Source of the DNA: Mesobaculum littorinae
GTDB taxonomy: Bacteria > Pseudomonadota > Alphaproteobacteria > Rhodobacterales > Rhodobacteraceae
Assembly (NCBI RefSeq): GCF_004011175.1
Contig: NZ_RQXX01000007.1
Coordinates: forward strand, 304 to 64,303
DNA: 64,000 nucleotides
Reading direction: 5' to 3'
Notes under the pieces: model-generated
What the model was told of the DNA's origin: nothing
Seen by the model: only the letters and a program-made list of their open reading frames with translations
Database searches by the model: none
Translations under genes and position numbers: made by a program
Shown here: positions 8,617-16,910 of the stretch, piece after piece
Position numbering within the stretch: the stretch's first letter is position 1
Layout of the letters: every line of letters begins with the position of its first letter

Positions 8617-9993
8617 ATGACCCATTCGCAAGAGCTGGCCGCCTTTGTCTGCGACCTGGCGTCTGAGGCGATCCCCGCCTCGACCCGGGCGCGGGCGCGG
8701 CAGTTGATGACCGACACGCTGGGGGTGGGGCTGTCCGGCAGCCGCCACCCCAACTTCCAGACCGCGCTGGACGGGATCGCGGCGATGCCTGCGGCGCTGG
8801 GGGATCACCCGGTGATCGGCAGCCCGGTGCGGCTGTCGGCGCCCTATGCCGCGCTGGTCAACGGCGTGGCCTGCCACGTGCTGGATTTCGACGACACGCA
8901 CACCGCCTCGATCGTGCATGGCAGCGCGATCCTGACGCCGCTGGTGCTGGCCCTGGGCGAAGAGACGGCGGCCAGCGGCCGCGACGTGCAGGCGGCCTTT
9001 GTCGCGGGGTGGGAGGTCGCGGCGCGCGTCGGCATCGCCTCGGGCAACAGCTTTCACAACCGCGGCTTCCATTCTACCGCCATCGCGGGCGTCTTCGGCG
9101 CCACTGCGGCGGCGGGCAAGCTGCTGGGCCTGACGGCCGAGCAGATGACCCATGCCTTCGGGCTGGCGGGCAGCCAGGCCTCGGGGGTCACCGAGTTCCT
9201 GACCAACTCGTCGTCCTCCAAGGGCTACCACGTCGGCTGGGCCGCGCGGAACGCGATGGAGATCGCGTATCTCGCCCGTGCGGGCGCCACCGGGCCGCAG
9301 ACCGTCTTCGAAGGCGCCAACGGCCTTCTGTCGACGCACGGCCTGCCCGACCTGGCCGATGCCGCGCAGCTGTCGGCCGATCTGGGCACCCGGTGGGAGA
9401 CCGAGCGCGTGTCGATCAAGCCCTATCCCTGCTGCCACTTCGCCCATGGCGCCATCGACTGCGCCATCGGGCTGCGGGCCGACGGCATCGCGGCGGAGGA
9501 CGTGCAGGGCATCCACGCGATCATCGACGAGGTCGCGGCAGGCTTCGTCTGCAAGCCGATCGAATCCAAGTACGTGCCGACCAGCGCCTATGGCGCCAAG
9601 TTCAGCCTGCCCTTCCTCGTCGCCACGGGGCTGATCGACGGGCAGGTCACCCAAGGATCCTTTGACGCGACCTCGATCGCGCGCGACGATCTTCTGGCGC
9701 TGGCCCGTCGCGTCACCTACGAGGATGCCGAGAAGGGCACGACCGGGTTTCCGAAATACTTCCCCGGCCATCTCGTCGTCACCCTGACCGACGGGCGGGT
9801 GATCGAAAAACGCGTCGCGGTGAACCGCGGCAACCCCGATGCGCCGCTTTCGGATGCCGAGGTGGCCGGCAAGTTCCGCCAGAACGTCGACGGCATCGTC
9901 GATGCGGCGCGGGCCGACGCGCTGGTCGAAAAGCTTGCCTCGCTCGAAGAGCTGGGGGATCTGTCGGACCTGACACGCGAACTGGTGCTCTGA
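8617..9993 (+). CDS. MmgE/PrpD family protein (dehydratase/epimerase)
   Basis: A 458-residue protein of the MmgE/PrpD family, normal in length. Family features are [16 protein letters not shown] near residue 30, [15 protein letters not shown] near 80-94, and [19 protein letters not shown] near 167-185. Known members are 2-methylcitrate dehydratase, cis-aconitate decarboxylase and iminodisuccinate epimerase, all acting at the alpha-carbon of polycarboxylates. Starts 24 bases after the lyase gene with GGCGGAAAG ahead of it. Pairing with a fumarase/aspartase-type lyase resembles the iminodisuccinate epimerase-lyase pair. The exact reaction here is inference. Confidence 0.85.
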   Translation: MTHSQELAAFVCDLASEAIPASTRARARQLMTDTLGVGLSGSRHPNFQTALDGIAAMPAALGDHPVIGSPVRLSAPYAALVNGVACHVLDFDDTHTASIVHGSAILTPLVLALGEETAASGRDVQAAFVAGWEVAARVGIASGNSFHNRGFHSTAIAGVFGATAAAGKLLGLTAEQMTHAFGLAGSQASGVTEFLTNSSSSKGYHVGWAARNAMEIAYLARAGATGPQTVFEGANGLLSTHGLPDLADAAQLSADLGTRWETERVSIKPYPCCHFAHGAIDCAIGLRADGIAAEDVQGIHAIIDEVAAGFVCKPIESKYVPTSAYGAKFSLPFLVATGLIDGQVTQGSFDATSIARDDLLALARRVTYEDAEKGTTGFPKYFPGHLVVTLTDGRVIEKRVAVNRGNPDAPLSDAEVAGKFRQNVDGIVDAARADALVEKLASLEELGDLSDLTRELVL

Positions 9994-10013
9994 CCGGACC
10001 AAGGGAGATACCC

Positions 10014-10904
10014 ATGACGTCAGCCGACACTCTGCACGGGGTGATCCCCTATCTTGCCTCGCCCGTCGACGCGGCAGGCGAGATCGACCGCGACGCGCTG
10101 GCCCGCCTGACCGAGCACCTGATCGGCAAGGGCGTGCACGGGCTGGCGCCGCTGGGGTCGACCGGCGAATTCGCCTATCTCGACCTCGCCAAGCGCGAGG
10201 CGGTGGTTCAGACGGTGGTCGAGGCCGCCGCCGGCCGGGTTCCGGTGATCGCGGGCGTCGCCGCCACCACCACCGCCGATGCCGTGGCCCAGACCCGCCG
10301 CTGGCGCGAGATCGGCGCCGACGGCATCCTCGCAATACTCGAGGCCTATTTCCCGCTGAACGACGCAGGCGTCGAGGCCTATTTCACCGCCATCGCCGAC
10401 GCGGCCGACGCGCCGGTGACGCTTTATACCAACCCCAACTTCCAGCGCGCCGACCTGAGCCTGCCGGTGGTCGAGCGGCTCTCGCATCACGGAAACATCC
10501 GGTACCTGAAGGACGCGTCGACCAATACGGGGCAGCTTCTGAGCGTGCTGAACCGATGCGAGGGGCGGTTGGGGGTCTTCGCGGCGTCATCGCACATCAC
10601 CGCGGCGGTGATGCTGATCGGGGGGCTTGGCTGGATGGCCGGGCCGTCCTGCGTGGCGCCCGAGCAAAGCGTGCGGCTTTACGACCTGTGCCGGGCCGGC
10701 GACTGGGCCGGTGCGATGGCGCTGCAGCGCGACCTCTGGTCGCTGAACGAGGCCTTCGCGCGCTACAACCTCGCCGCCGCGATCAAGGCGGGCCTGCGGC
10801 TGCAGGGCTTCGACTGCGGCGATCCGTTGCCGCCGCAACGCCGGCTGGAGCCGGACGAGATCGCGGGGATCGCCGCCGCGCTTGAACGCTGCGGCACGCT
10901 CTGA
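10014..10904 (+). CDS. DapA/N-acetylneuraminate lyase family aldolase or dehydratase
   Basis: A 296-residue class I Schiff-base (beta/alpha)8 enzyme. The catalytic lysine is in IRYLKDAS at residue 166, and the GSTGEFAYL motif (about residues 45-53) supplies the carboxylate-binding loop. The usual YNxP tyrosine appears as LYTNPN near residue 140. Members include dihydrodipicolinate synthase, N-acetylneuraminate lyase and several 2-oxo acid aldolases. The catabolic context suggests a 2-oxo acid aldolase or dehydratase working with the upstream lyases. GGGAGATACCC precedes ATG 10014. Confidence 0.86.
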   Translation: MTSADTLHGVIPYLASPVDAAGEIDRDALARLTEHLIGKGVHGLAPLGSTGEFAYLDLAKREAVVQTVVEAAAGRVPVIAGVAATTTADAVAQTRRWREIGADGILAILEAYFPLNDAGVEAYFTAIADAADAPVTLYTNPNFQRADLSLPVVERLSHHGNIRYLKDASTNTGQLLSVLNRCEGRLGVFAASSHITAAVMLIGGLGWMAGPSCVAPEQSVRLYDLCRAGDWAGAMALQRDLWSLNEAFARYNLAAAIKAGLRLQGFDCGDPLPPQRRLEPDEIAGIAAALERCGTL

Positions 10905-10969
10905 CCCCGGCGCGCCCCGCGCCATTCCAGACCAGACCCCGGGACCCGGGCCCAAACGGAGAAGACCCC

Positions 10970-11308
10970 ATGATCGAACGCATCGAGACCGGCCAGCGGA
11001 TGAGCAAGATCGTCAAGCACAACGGCACGGTCTACCTCTGCGGGCAGGTCGGCGCAGGCGATAGCATCACCGAGCAGACGCGGGATTGTCTTGCCCGCGT
11101 CGATGCGCTGCTGGCGCAGGCGGGATCGTCGCGCGAACAGATCCTGCAGGCCATCATCTGGGTCGCCGACATGGCCGATTTCGCCGAGATGAACGCGGTC
11201 TGGGATGCCTGGGTGCCCGAGGGGCACGCGCCGGCCCGCGCCTGCGGCGAGGCCAAGCTGGCCCGGCCCGAGTTGAAGGTCGAAATCATCGTCACTGCCG
11301 CCTACTAG
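10970..11308 (+). CDS. RidA family enamine/imine deaminase
   Basis: A 112-residue RidA/YjgF-family protein with the conserved HAPARAC...RPELKVEI segment (about residues 83-103), whose arginine binds substrate carboxylate. RidA proteins hydrolyse reactive enamines such as 2-aminoacrylate, which PLP beta-lyases release. It is the last gene of the run that begins at tctC. Its presence supports enamine chemistry by the PLP lyase at 6009. GGAGAAG precedes ATG 10970. Confidence 0.9.
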   Translation: MIERIETGQRMSKIVKHNGTVYLCGQVGAGDSITEQTRDCLARVDALLAQAGSSREQILQAIIWVADMADFAEMNAVWDAWVPEGHAPARACGEAKLARPELKVEIIVTAAY

Positions 11309-11721
11309 GCGCCGCGATACGCCCCGCCGCCCAAGCGGGCCTCGGGCAGGGGCAAATCGGCGCAGCCCGTCGCGGGGCCCGACCTCCGCCCCGCCCCCGG
11401 GGGCGGCACGGCGATCGGCCATGCGGCAGCCGTGCCTTTCGCGGTATGAGACGGCCCATGGGCGAAGCGCCCGGTTCGGCCATCGCGCAGGACGGCACGC
11501 AGGTCTGCACGCAGGTCCGCGGGCGACATGCGGGGTCGGTAGGGCGGGCCGCGCAGGAGCTTCGGGATGGGCTTCGGGACCCGCCGCACGGTGCCGGGGA
11601 TGCACGAAATCTCAGCTCTCCGCCGCGCCGTCCGCCCCGCGGGATAAGAAGGGCGTGATCCCGCCAAAAATGGGCGCGTCACGACGTTCCGTCCGCCATC
11701 TTCATGCGCTAACCAATCGGC
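11309..11721. other. Intergenic gap of 413 bases without a supported gene
   Basis: GC-rich spacer between the end of the catabolic operon and the antiporter gene. Open frames on both strands lack ribosome-binding sites and show no recognisable protein. It may include the 3' end and terminator of the upstream operon and the promoter of the antiporter. No clear long hairpin with a T-run was found. Confidence 0.5.
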
Positions 11722-14217
11722 ATGAGCATCATCTTCATCGTCACCGTGGTCGCTTCGCTGTTCTTCGTGATCGGCGTGGCCGAACCCGTGGCGGGGCGGC
11801 TGCGGCTGCCCTACAGCGTGATCCTCGCGGTGCTTGGCACCCTGATCGGGATCGGCGCCAGTTTCTTTTTGGCGACCGACCTGACCGACGCGCTGAACCC
11901 GGTGGCCGAGGCGATCCTCGGCCTGCCGATACGTGCCAACGTGTTCCTCTATGTCTTCCTGCCGACGCTGCTGTTCCAGGCGACGCTGGGGGTCAACATC
12001 CGGCGGATGCTGGACGACTGGGTGCCGATCCTTGTTCTTGCCGTCATCGCGGTGCTGTTTTCCACCCTCGCCATCGGGATCGCGCTGGGGTGGACCAGCG
12101 GCCTGCCGCTTGCGGCCTGCCTGCTGATCGGCGCGATCGTGTCGACGACGGACCCCTCGGCCGTGGTGGGGATCTTCCGCTCGATCTCGGCTCCGCGGCG
12201 GCTGGCGCGGATCATCGAGGGCGAAAGCCTGTTGAACGATGCCGCGGCCATCGCGCTGTTCGGGCTCTTCATCGGCTATGTCAGCCTGGGCGTGCCGGAC
12301 CCCGGTCTTCAGGACGCGATCTTCCGCTTTCCGGCGCTGGTTGCGGGCGGGGCGGCGACCGGCTGGGCCTTCGGGCACATCGCGCTGGGGACCATGATGC
12401 TGTGCCGGCGGTTCGAACTGGCACAGATCTCGCTGTCGGTCGCGTTGCCCTACCTTGCCTATGTTGCCGCCGAACAGCTGGTCGGCGCCTCGGGCGTCAT
12501 CGCCGTGGTCGCCGCCGGGCTGACGCTGAACCTTGCCGGGCCCGGACGGCTGAACCCCAAGAGCTGGACCAACCTGCGCGAGGTCTGGGACCTTCTGGCG
12601 CACTGGGCCGGGGCGCTGATCTTCATCCTCGCCGCTCTCCTGATCCCGCGCCTGCTGGAAGAGGTGCGGCCCTCGGACCTGATGCTGATCGGTGTCGTCA
12701 TCCTGACCGCCGTCGCCGCGCGGGGGGGGATCCTCTTCGGTCTTCTGCCGTTGCTGAGCGCGGTGCGCCTGTCGCCGGTGATCGAGCCGCCCTATCGCGC
12801 GGCGATCCTGTGGGGCGGGCTGCGCGGTGCGGTGACGCTGGCGCTGGCGCTGGCGGTGACCGAAAGCCTGCGCGTCCCGATCGAGATCAAGCGGCAGGTC
12901 GGGATCCTGGCCACCGGATTTACCCTCTTCACCCTGATCGTGCAGGGGACCACGCTGCGGTCGGTCATCGAACGCCTCGGCCTGGCGCGGCTCTCTCCGC
13001 TGGACCAGGCGCTTTCGAAACTGGTGGTCGCGGTGTCGCTGCAGACGGTGCGCGAAGAGGTCGCCCGGGCGACCGACAACTATGACCTCAGCCGGGATAT
13101 CGTCCGCTCCGAGGCCAAGAGCTTTGGCAAGCGGCTGGACAGGGTTGTCACGGCGGCCGAGGAGGCGACCGAGATCCTCGACCGCGACCGGGTGACGCTG
13201 GGCCTGCTGGCGCTGGCGGGGGCCGAACGCGACCTGATCCTTGCGCGGATCCGCGAACGCGTAATATCGACCCGGCAGGCCGAGCGCGCGCTCGCCGATG
13301 CCGACCGGTTGATCGAGGCGACGCGGTCGGGCGGGCGGCATGGCTACCAGCGGGCGGCGCGGGGCAGCATCGCCTTTACCCTGCCGTTCCGCGTCGCGGT
13401 GGCGTTGCATCGTCGGCTGGGGCTCTCGGGGCCGCTGGCGCGGATGACCGCGGACCGGTTCGAGCGGCTGCTGTCGCAGCGGCTGATCCTGCAGGACCTC
13501 GAGGGGTTTACCGACCGCCGCATCCGCCGCGTCCACGGCCGCCGGGTTGCCGAGCTTCTGGCCGAGCTACTGGGCCGCCGGGCCGAGGGGCTGGACAGCG
13601 CGCTGGAGGGGTTGCGGCTGCAGTACCCGGGCTATGCGGAGGAGCTGGAGCGCCGGTTCATCCGCCGCACCACCCTGCGGCTGGAAGAGCGGGAATACGA
13701 CGCGATGCGCGAGGACGGGCTGATCGGGGCCGAACTGCACACCGCCCTGATGCAGGAGCTGGCCGGACGGCGCGCGCTGGCCGAGCGCCGTCCGAAGCTG
13801 GACGTGGCGGTGCAGCGGTCGGAGGTGATCAAGCAATTCCCGCTGTTTCAGGAGCTGGACGAGACGGCGCTGAAACGGCTGGGCCGGGTGCTCGTCACCC
13901 GCTACGTCAATGCAGGGGACATCGTGATTGCGCGCGACGAACGTGCGACGGGGGTCTATTTCGTCGCCTCGGGCGCGGTCGAGCTCAAGGCCGCGGGGCA
14001 GACATGGCGACTGGGCCGGGGCGAGATGTTCGGGCAGATGTCGCTTTTGCTGCGACGCCCGCGGCGCACCGAGGCGACGGCGCTTGCCCCCTCGACGCTC
14101 CTTCTGCTTGACGAAAGGTCCTTTCGGCGGCTGCTGAGCCGCAGCCCGCGCATGCGCGAGGCGGTGCGTGAGAGCGCCGTGAAGCGCGGGATCGCGCTGG
14201 AGCATCTGAACCTGTGA
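11722..14217 (+). CDS. CPA1-family Na+/H+ antiporter with C-terminal cyclic-nucleotide-binding-type domain
   Basis: An 831-residue protein. Residues 1 to about 410 form a monovalent cation:proton antiporter with about 12 membrane spans; the CPA1 signature appears as STTDPSAVVGIF and GESLLNDAAAIALFGLF (residues about 138-185). A long charged cytoplasmic region follows (about 430-690), then a cNMP-binding-type beta-roll (about residues 700-815). In that roll the usual FGE of the phosphate-binding cassette reads FGQM at 770-773, so the ribose-binding glutamate is replaced, while a PR pair remains. The domain may therefore bind no cyclic nucleotide or bind it weakly. The protein probably exports sodium across the inner membrane. 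Confidence 0.85.
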   Translation: MSIIFIVTVVASLFFVIGVAEPVAGRLRLPYSVILAVLGTLIGIGASFFLATDLTDALNPVAEAILGLPIRANVFLYVFLPTLLFQATLGVNIRRMLDDWVPILVLAVIAVLFSTLAIGIALGWTSGLPLAACLLIGAIVSTTDPSAVVGIFRSISAPRRLARIIEGESLLNDAAAIALFGLFIGYVSLGVPDPGLQDAIFRFPALVAGGAATGWAFGHIALGTMMLCRRFELAQISLSVALPYLAYVAAEQLVGASGVIAVVAAGLTLNLAGPGRLNPKSWTNLREVWDLLAHWAGALIFILAALLIPRLLEEVRPSDLMLIGVVILTAVAARGGILFGLLPLLSAVRLSPVIEPPYRAAILWGGLRGAVTLALALAVTESLRVPIEIKRQVGILATGFTLFTLIVQGTTLRSVIERLGLARLSPLDQALSKLVVAVSLQTVREEVARATDNYDLSRDIVRSEAKSFGKRLDRVVTAAEEATEILDRDRVTLGLLALAGAERDLILARIRERVISTRQAERALADADRLIEATRSGGRHGYQRAARGSIAFTLPFRVAVALHRRLGLSGPLARMTADRFERLLSQRLILQDLEGFTDRRIRRVHGRRVAELLAELLGRRAEGLDSALEGLRLQYPGYAEELERRFIRRTTLRLEEREYDAMREDGLIGAELHTALMQELAGRRALAERRPKLDVAVQRSEVIKQFPLFQELDETALKRLGRVLVTRYVNAGDIVIARDERATGVYFVASGAVELKAAGQTWRLGRGEMFGQMSLLLRRPRRTEATALAPSTLLLLDERSFRRLLSRSPRMREAVRESAVKRGIALEHLNL

Positions 14218-14304
14218 TACCGCTTGAGGGGACGAAAAGGGACGCGCCCGGGGCGCGACACCGATGCGTGGCCGGCGCGTGAGCGCGCCGGCGGTGCCTC
14301 CGGC

Positions 14305-14329
14305 GGGAGTATTTTCGAAGAGAAGAAAG
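14305..14329 (+). repeat. GAGTATTT intergenic element, copy 1
   Basis: The sequence GGGAGTATTTTCGAAGAGAA followed by GAAAG recurs almost unchanged at 58659, inverted at 58695, and at 61161. This copy lies just after the antiporter stop and before a GC-rich hairpin. Confidence 0.7.
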
Positions 14330-14356
14330 GGCCCGGGCTGTGCGGAGGCCCGGGCC
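14330..14356. terminator. Bidirectional hairpin between convergent genes
   Basis: A nine-base stem GGCCCGGGC / GCCCGGGCC with a nine-base loop lies between the antiporter (plus) and the Rieske gene (minus), which converge. There is no long T-run. Its position suits a terminator for both genes. Confidence 0.6.
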
Positions 14357-14368
14357 GTGCCGCCCTGG

Positions 14369-14746
14369 TCATGTCGGGGGGCCGATCACCACGGCCTGGC
14401 CTTGGGTGCGGATGGGCACGGGGTCGAGGCTGCAGCCAAGGCCGGGGCCGCCCACGCCCGCGCCGGTTTCGATGTCGAACATCGCGGCATGGGAGGTGCA
14501 TTGCAGGCGGAGGCCGTCGGAGGTCACGATCTGCGGGCCGCGGTGGTCCAGCGGCAGGTACTGGTGCGGGCAGGCGTTGACATAGGCGCGCAGCCCCGCA
14601 GGGCTGCGCACGAGGATCAGGGGAAAGCGGCCGCGGTCGGACACGACCGTCAGGGCCAGCGCGGCCCCCGGCGTGTCGCCCAGATCCGAGGCCGCGCAGA
14701 CGAAGGTCCCGTCGGGCGGCGCCGTGCTGTAGTCTAGCCAGCTCAT
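14369..14746 (-). CDS. Small Rieske [2Fe-2S] protein
   Basis: A 125-residue stand-alone Rieske-type protein. The cluster ligands appear as NACPHQYLPLDHRG (Cys-Pro-His near residue 59) and LQCTSHAAMFDIETG (Cys-x2-His near residue 83), in the order C-x-H...C-x2-H. It has no signal peptide or membrane span, so it is probably a cytoplasmic ferredoxin-like electron carrier or an oxygenase partner. It lies 43 bases downstream of hpd on the same strand, suggesting co-expression with tyrosine catabolism. A partner oxygenase is not in the window. Confidence 0.85.
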   Translation of the reverse strand: MSWLDYSTAPPDGTFVCAASDLGDTPGAALALTVVSDRGRFPLILVRSPAGLRAYVNACPHQYLPLDHRGPQIVTSDGLRLQCTSHAAMFDIETGAGVGGPGLGCSLDPVPIRTQGQAVVIGPPT

Positions 14747-14765
14747 TGAAAAGCCGGCCAGGCGA

Positions 14766-14786
14766 CCCGCGAGGGGGTCCCGCGGG
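14766..14786 (-). terminator. Weak hairpin between hpd and the Rieske gene
   Basis: CCCGCG and CGCGGG can pair around a nine-base loop just after the hpd stop. No T-run follows. It could reduce read-through into the Rieske gene, but the evidence is only the inverted repeat. Confidence 0.35.
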
Positions 14787-14789
14787 CGG

Positions 14790-15902
14790 TCATTCCGCGG
14801 GCTCGGCCTTGAGCACGCCGCGGCGGACCTGGTCCTCTTCGATGGATTCGAAGAGCGCGCGGAAATTGCCCTCGCCGAACCCGTCGTCGCCCTTGCGCTG
14901 GATGAACTCGAAGAAGATCGGTCCGATCACGGTCTTCGAGAAGATCTGCAGAAGGATCCGGGTCTGGCCACCGCCGACCACGCCTTCGCCGTCGATCAGG
15001 ATGCCGTGCCGCTTCATCCGCTCGATCGGCTCTTCGTGGCCGTCGACACGCTTGTGGCTCATCTCGTAGTAGGTGTCGGGCGGGGGCGGCATGAATTCCA
15101 TGCCCGCGTCCGAGATCGCGTCGGTCCCGGCATAGATGTCCTCGGACGCGATGGCGATGTGCTGGATGCCTTCGCCGTTGTATTCACGAAGGTATTCCTC
15201 GATCTGGCTGTTCTCGTCCGCGCTTTCGTTGATCGGGATGCGGATCTTGCCGTCGGGCGACGTGAGCGCGCGGCTGGTCAGGCCGGTCTGCTTGCCCTTG
15301 ATGTCGAAGAACTTGATTTCGCGGAAGTTGAAGGTGTCGGCGTAGAACCGGTACCACGTGTCCATGTTGCCGCGGATCACGTTGTGGGTCAGGTGATCGA
15401 GGTAATAGAAGCCAAAGCCCTCGGGTCGCGGATCGCGTTCGCCCAGCCAATCGAAGTTTTCGTCATAGACCGACCCTTCGGCGCCGTAGGTGTCGACGAA
15501 GTAGAGCAGTGAGCCGCCGATGCCGATCACCGCCGGCACGTCCAGCGATTTGCCCGGGCCGGTGTATTCCTCGGCCCCGAGTTCGACCGCGCGCTTCAAC
15601 GCGTGCTGGGCGTCGACCACGCGCCATGCCATCGCGGGGGCGCAGGGGCCGTGGTCGGAGACGAACCGGGCCGCGTGGCCGTCGGGTTCGGCGTTCAGGA
15701 GGTAGTTGATGTCGCCCTGGCGGTAGAGCGTGATGTTCTTCGTGCGATGCTTGGCGACGGGGGTGAAGCCCATCTGCCGGAAAACCCGGTCCAGGACCGC
15801 CGGGTCGCGATGCGCGTATTCGACGAATTCGAAGCCATCCGTACCGGCGGGGTTCGCCTCGGTGATCTCGGCCTTGGGGGCGTCGTGCGGGAAAGGTCCC
15901 AT
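14790..15902 (-). CDS. hpd: 4-hydroxyphenylpyruvate dioxygenase
   Basis: A 370-residue vicinal-oxygen-chelate dioxygenase that converts 4-hydroxyphenylpyruvate to homogentisate in tyrosine catabolism. The 2-His-1-Glu iron site is visible in LDHLTHNV, GEGIQHIAI and IFFEFIQRKGDDGFGEGNF, in the expected order. The start at 15902 (MGPFPHDAP) is chosen over longer frames because GAGGAGACCC precedes it. The next upstream gene is a divergent Lrp/AsnC regulator, a common pairing for this enzyme and its likely regulator. Confidence 0.95.
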   Translation of the reverse strand: MGPFPHDAPKAEITEANPAGTDGFEFVEYAHRDPAVLDRVFRQMGFTPVAKHRTKNITLYRQGDINYLLNAEPDGHAARFVSDHGPCAPAMAWRVVDAQHALKRAVELGAEEYTGPGKSLDVPAVIGIGGSLLYFVDTYGAEGSVYDENFDWLGERDPRPEGFGFYYLDHLTHNVIRGNMDTWYRFYADTFNFREIKFFDIKGKQTGLTSRALTSPDGKIRIPINESADENSQIEEYLREYNGEGIQHIAIASEDIYAGTDAISDAGMEFMPPPPDTYYEMSHKRVDGHEEPIERMKRHGILIDGEGVVGGGQTRILLQIFSKTVIGPIFFEFIQRKGDDGFGEGNFRALFESIEEDQVRRGVLKAEPAE

Positions 15903-16059
15903 GGGTCTCCTCCTCTCAAAAACTTTCGACCAGTGTTCCACATGGCGCCCGCAAAAGGCGTGCAATCGCGGGGGCTGTCGCGGCTCCGGCGCGTGAAACG
16001 TGTGCATAGGGTGGAATTCATGCGCGATTCGCGCGCGGGATCGTGGTATCGTGCGGGCC

Positions 16060-16542
16060 ATGACCCTGGATGACTTCGATATCGCGATCCTGCGTGCCCT
16101 GCAGGCCGACGGCGCGCTGACCAATGCCGCGCTGAGCGAGCGGGTGCACCTGTCTCCCTCGCAATGTTCGCGGCGGCGCGCGGCGCTGGAAAAGGCCGGC
16201 GTGATCGCAGGCTATGGCGCCCGGCTCGATGCCGGGCGGCTGGGCTTTGGTCTTCGGGCGATCGTGCGGGTGAACCTGCAGGCGCATGGCGGTGAACGGG
16301 ATACGGACTTTGCCCAGTTCATCGCGCGGCAGCCCTCGGTGCAGTCGGCGTTTTCGGTGTCGGGCGATGCCGACTACGTGCTCGACGTTCGCGCGCGCGA
16401 TCTGGAGAGCTTTGCGCATTTTATCCATGACCGGTTGCTGCCGCATCCGCAGGTGGCGCAGGTGCGGTCGGACATCGTGCTGAAGACGGTCGCGGACCGG
16501 GCGGGGCTGGACATGGACCAGGTCGACCGGCGTGGCGGATAG
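16060..16542 (+). CDS. Lrp/AsnC-family transcriptional regulator, probable regulator of hpd
   Basis: A 160-residue Lrp-type protein. The N-terminal winged helix (DFDIAILRALQADGALTNAA, then LSPSQCSRRRAALEKAG) covers residues 4-50 and the C-terminal RAM ligand-binding domain residues 65-150. It is transcribed divergently from hpd across 157 bases, so tyrosine-derived control of hpd is likely but inferred. ATG 16060 is chosen because upstream in-frame codons would add residues unlike the family. Confidence 0.88.
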   Translation: MTLDDFDIAILRALQADGALTNAALSERVHLSPSQCSRRRAALEKAGVIAGYGARLDAGRLGFGLRAIVRVNLQAHGGERDTDFAQFIARQPSVQSAFSVSGDADYVLDVRARDLESFAHFIHDRLLPHPQVAQVRSDIVLKTVADRAGLDMDQVDRRGG

Positions 16543-16640
16543 GCGGCTTCGAGGCCTAGCGGATCGGGGCGGGCATATGGACCTGCGCCGCCGCGGACGT
16601 TAGTCAGGCGGACAGGCAATTGGAGAGAAGGACATCCCGG

Positions 16641-16877
16641 ATGCATTGCGTCTTCGTGCAGATCAGGTGCCGCCCCGGCACCACCTACGAGGTGGCCGAC
16701 CGGATTGCCTTGCGTGAAATCCACTCCGAGCTCTATTCGACCAGCGGTGATTTCGACCTGTTGCTCAAGCTCTACATCCCCGACGAAGAGGACGTGGGCA
16801 AGTATATCAACGACCGCCTGCTGGACGTCGAGGGGATCGAGCGCACGGTCACCACGCTGACCTTCACCGCCTTCTGA
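16641..16877 (+). CDS. Stand-alone Lrp/AsnC ligand-binding (RAM) domain protein
   Basis: A 78-residue protein made only of the Lrp/AsnC C-terminal alpha-beta domain: VFVQIRCRPGTTYEVADRI, ELYSTSGDFDLLLKLYI, then VEGIERTVTTLTF. No helix-turn-helix is present. GGAGAGAAGG precedes ATG 16641. Such stand-alone RAM proteins may bind amino acids or form mixed oligomers with full Lrp proteins. It lies 98 bases after the Lrp gene on the same strand and is the last gene before the motility cluster. Confidence 0.85.
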   Translation: MHCVFVQIRCRPGTTYEVADRIALREIHSELYSTSGDFDLLLKLYIPDEEDVGKYINDRLLDVEGIERTVTTLTFTAF

Positions 16878-16910
16878 TCCCGGGGGCGCGTGCGGGGCGG
16901 CGGGGCGCGA

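Noticed and set aside
11305-13536. A 743-codon minus-strand open frame over the antiporter gene
   Set aside because: Low-complexity Arg/Gln/Asp-rich translation antisense to a well-supported membrane protein; no start signals.
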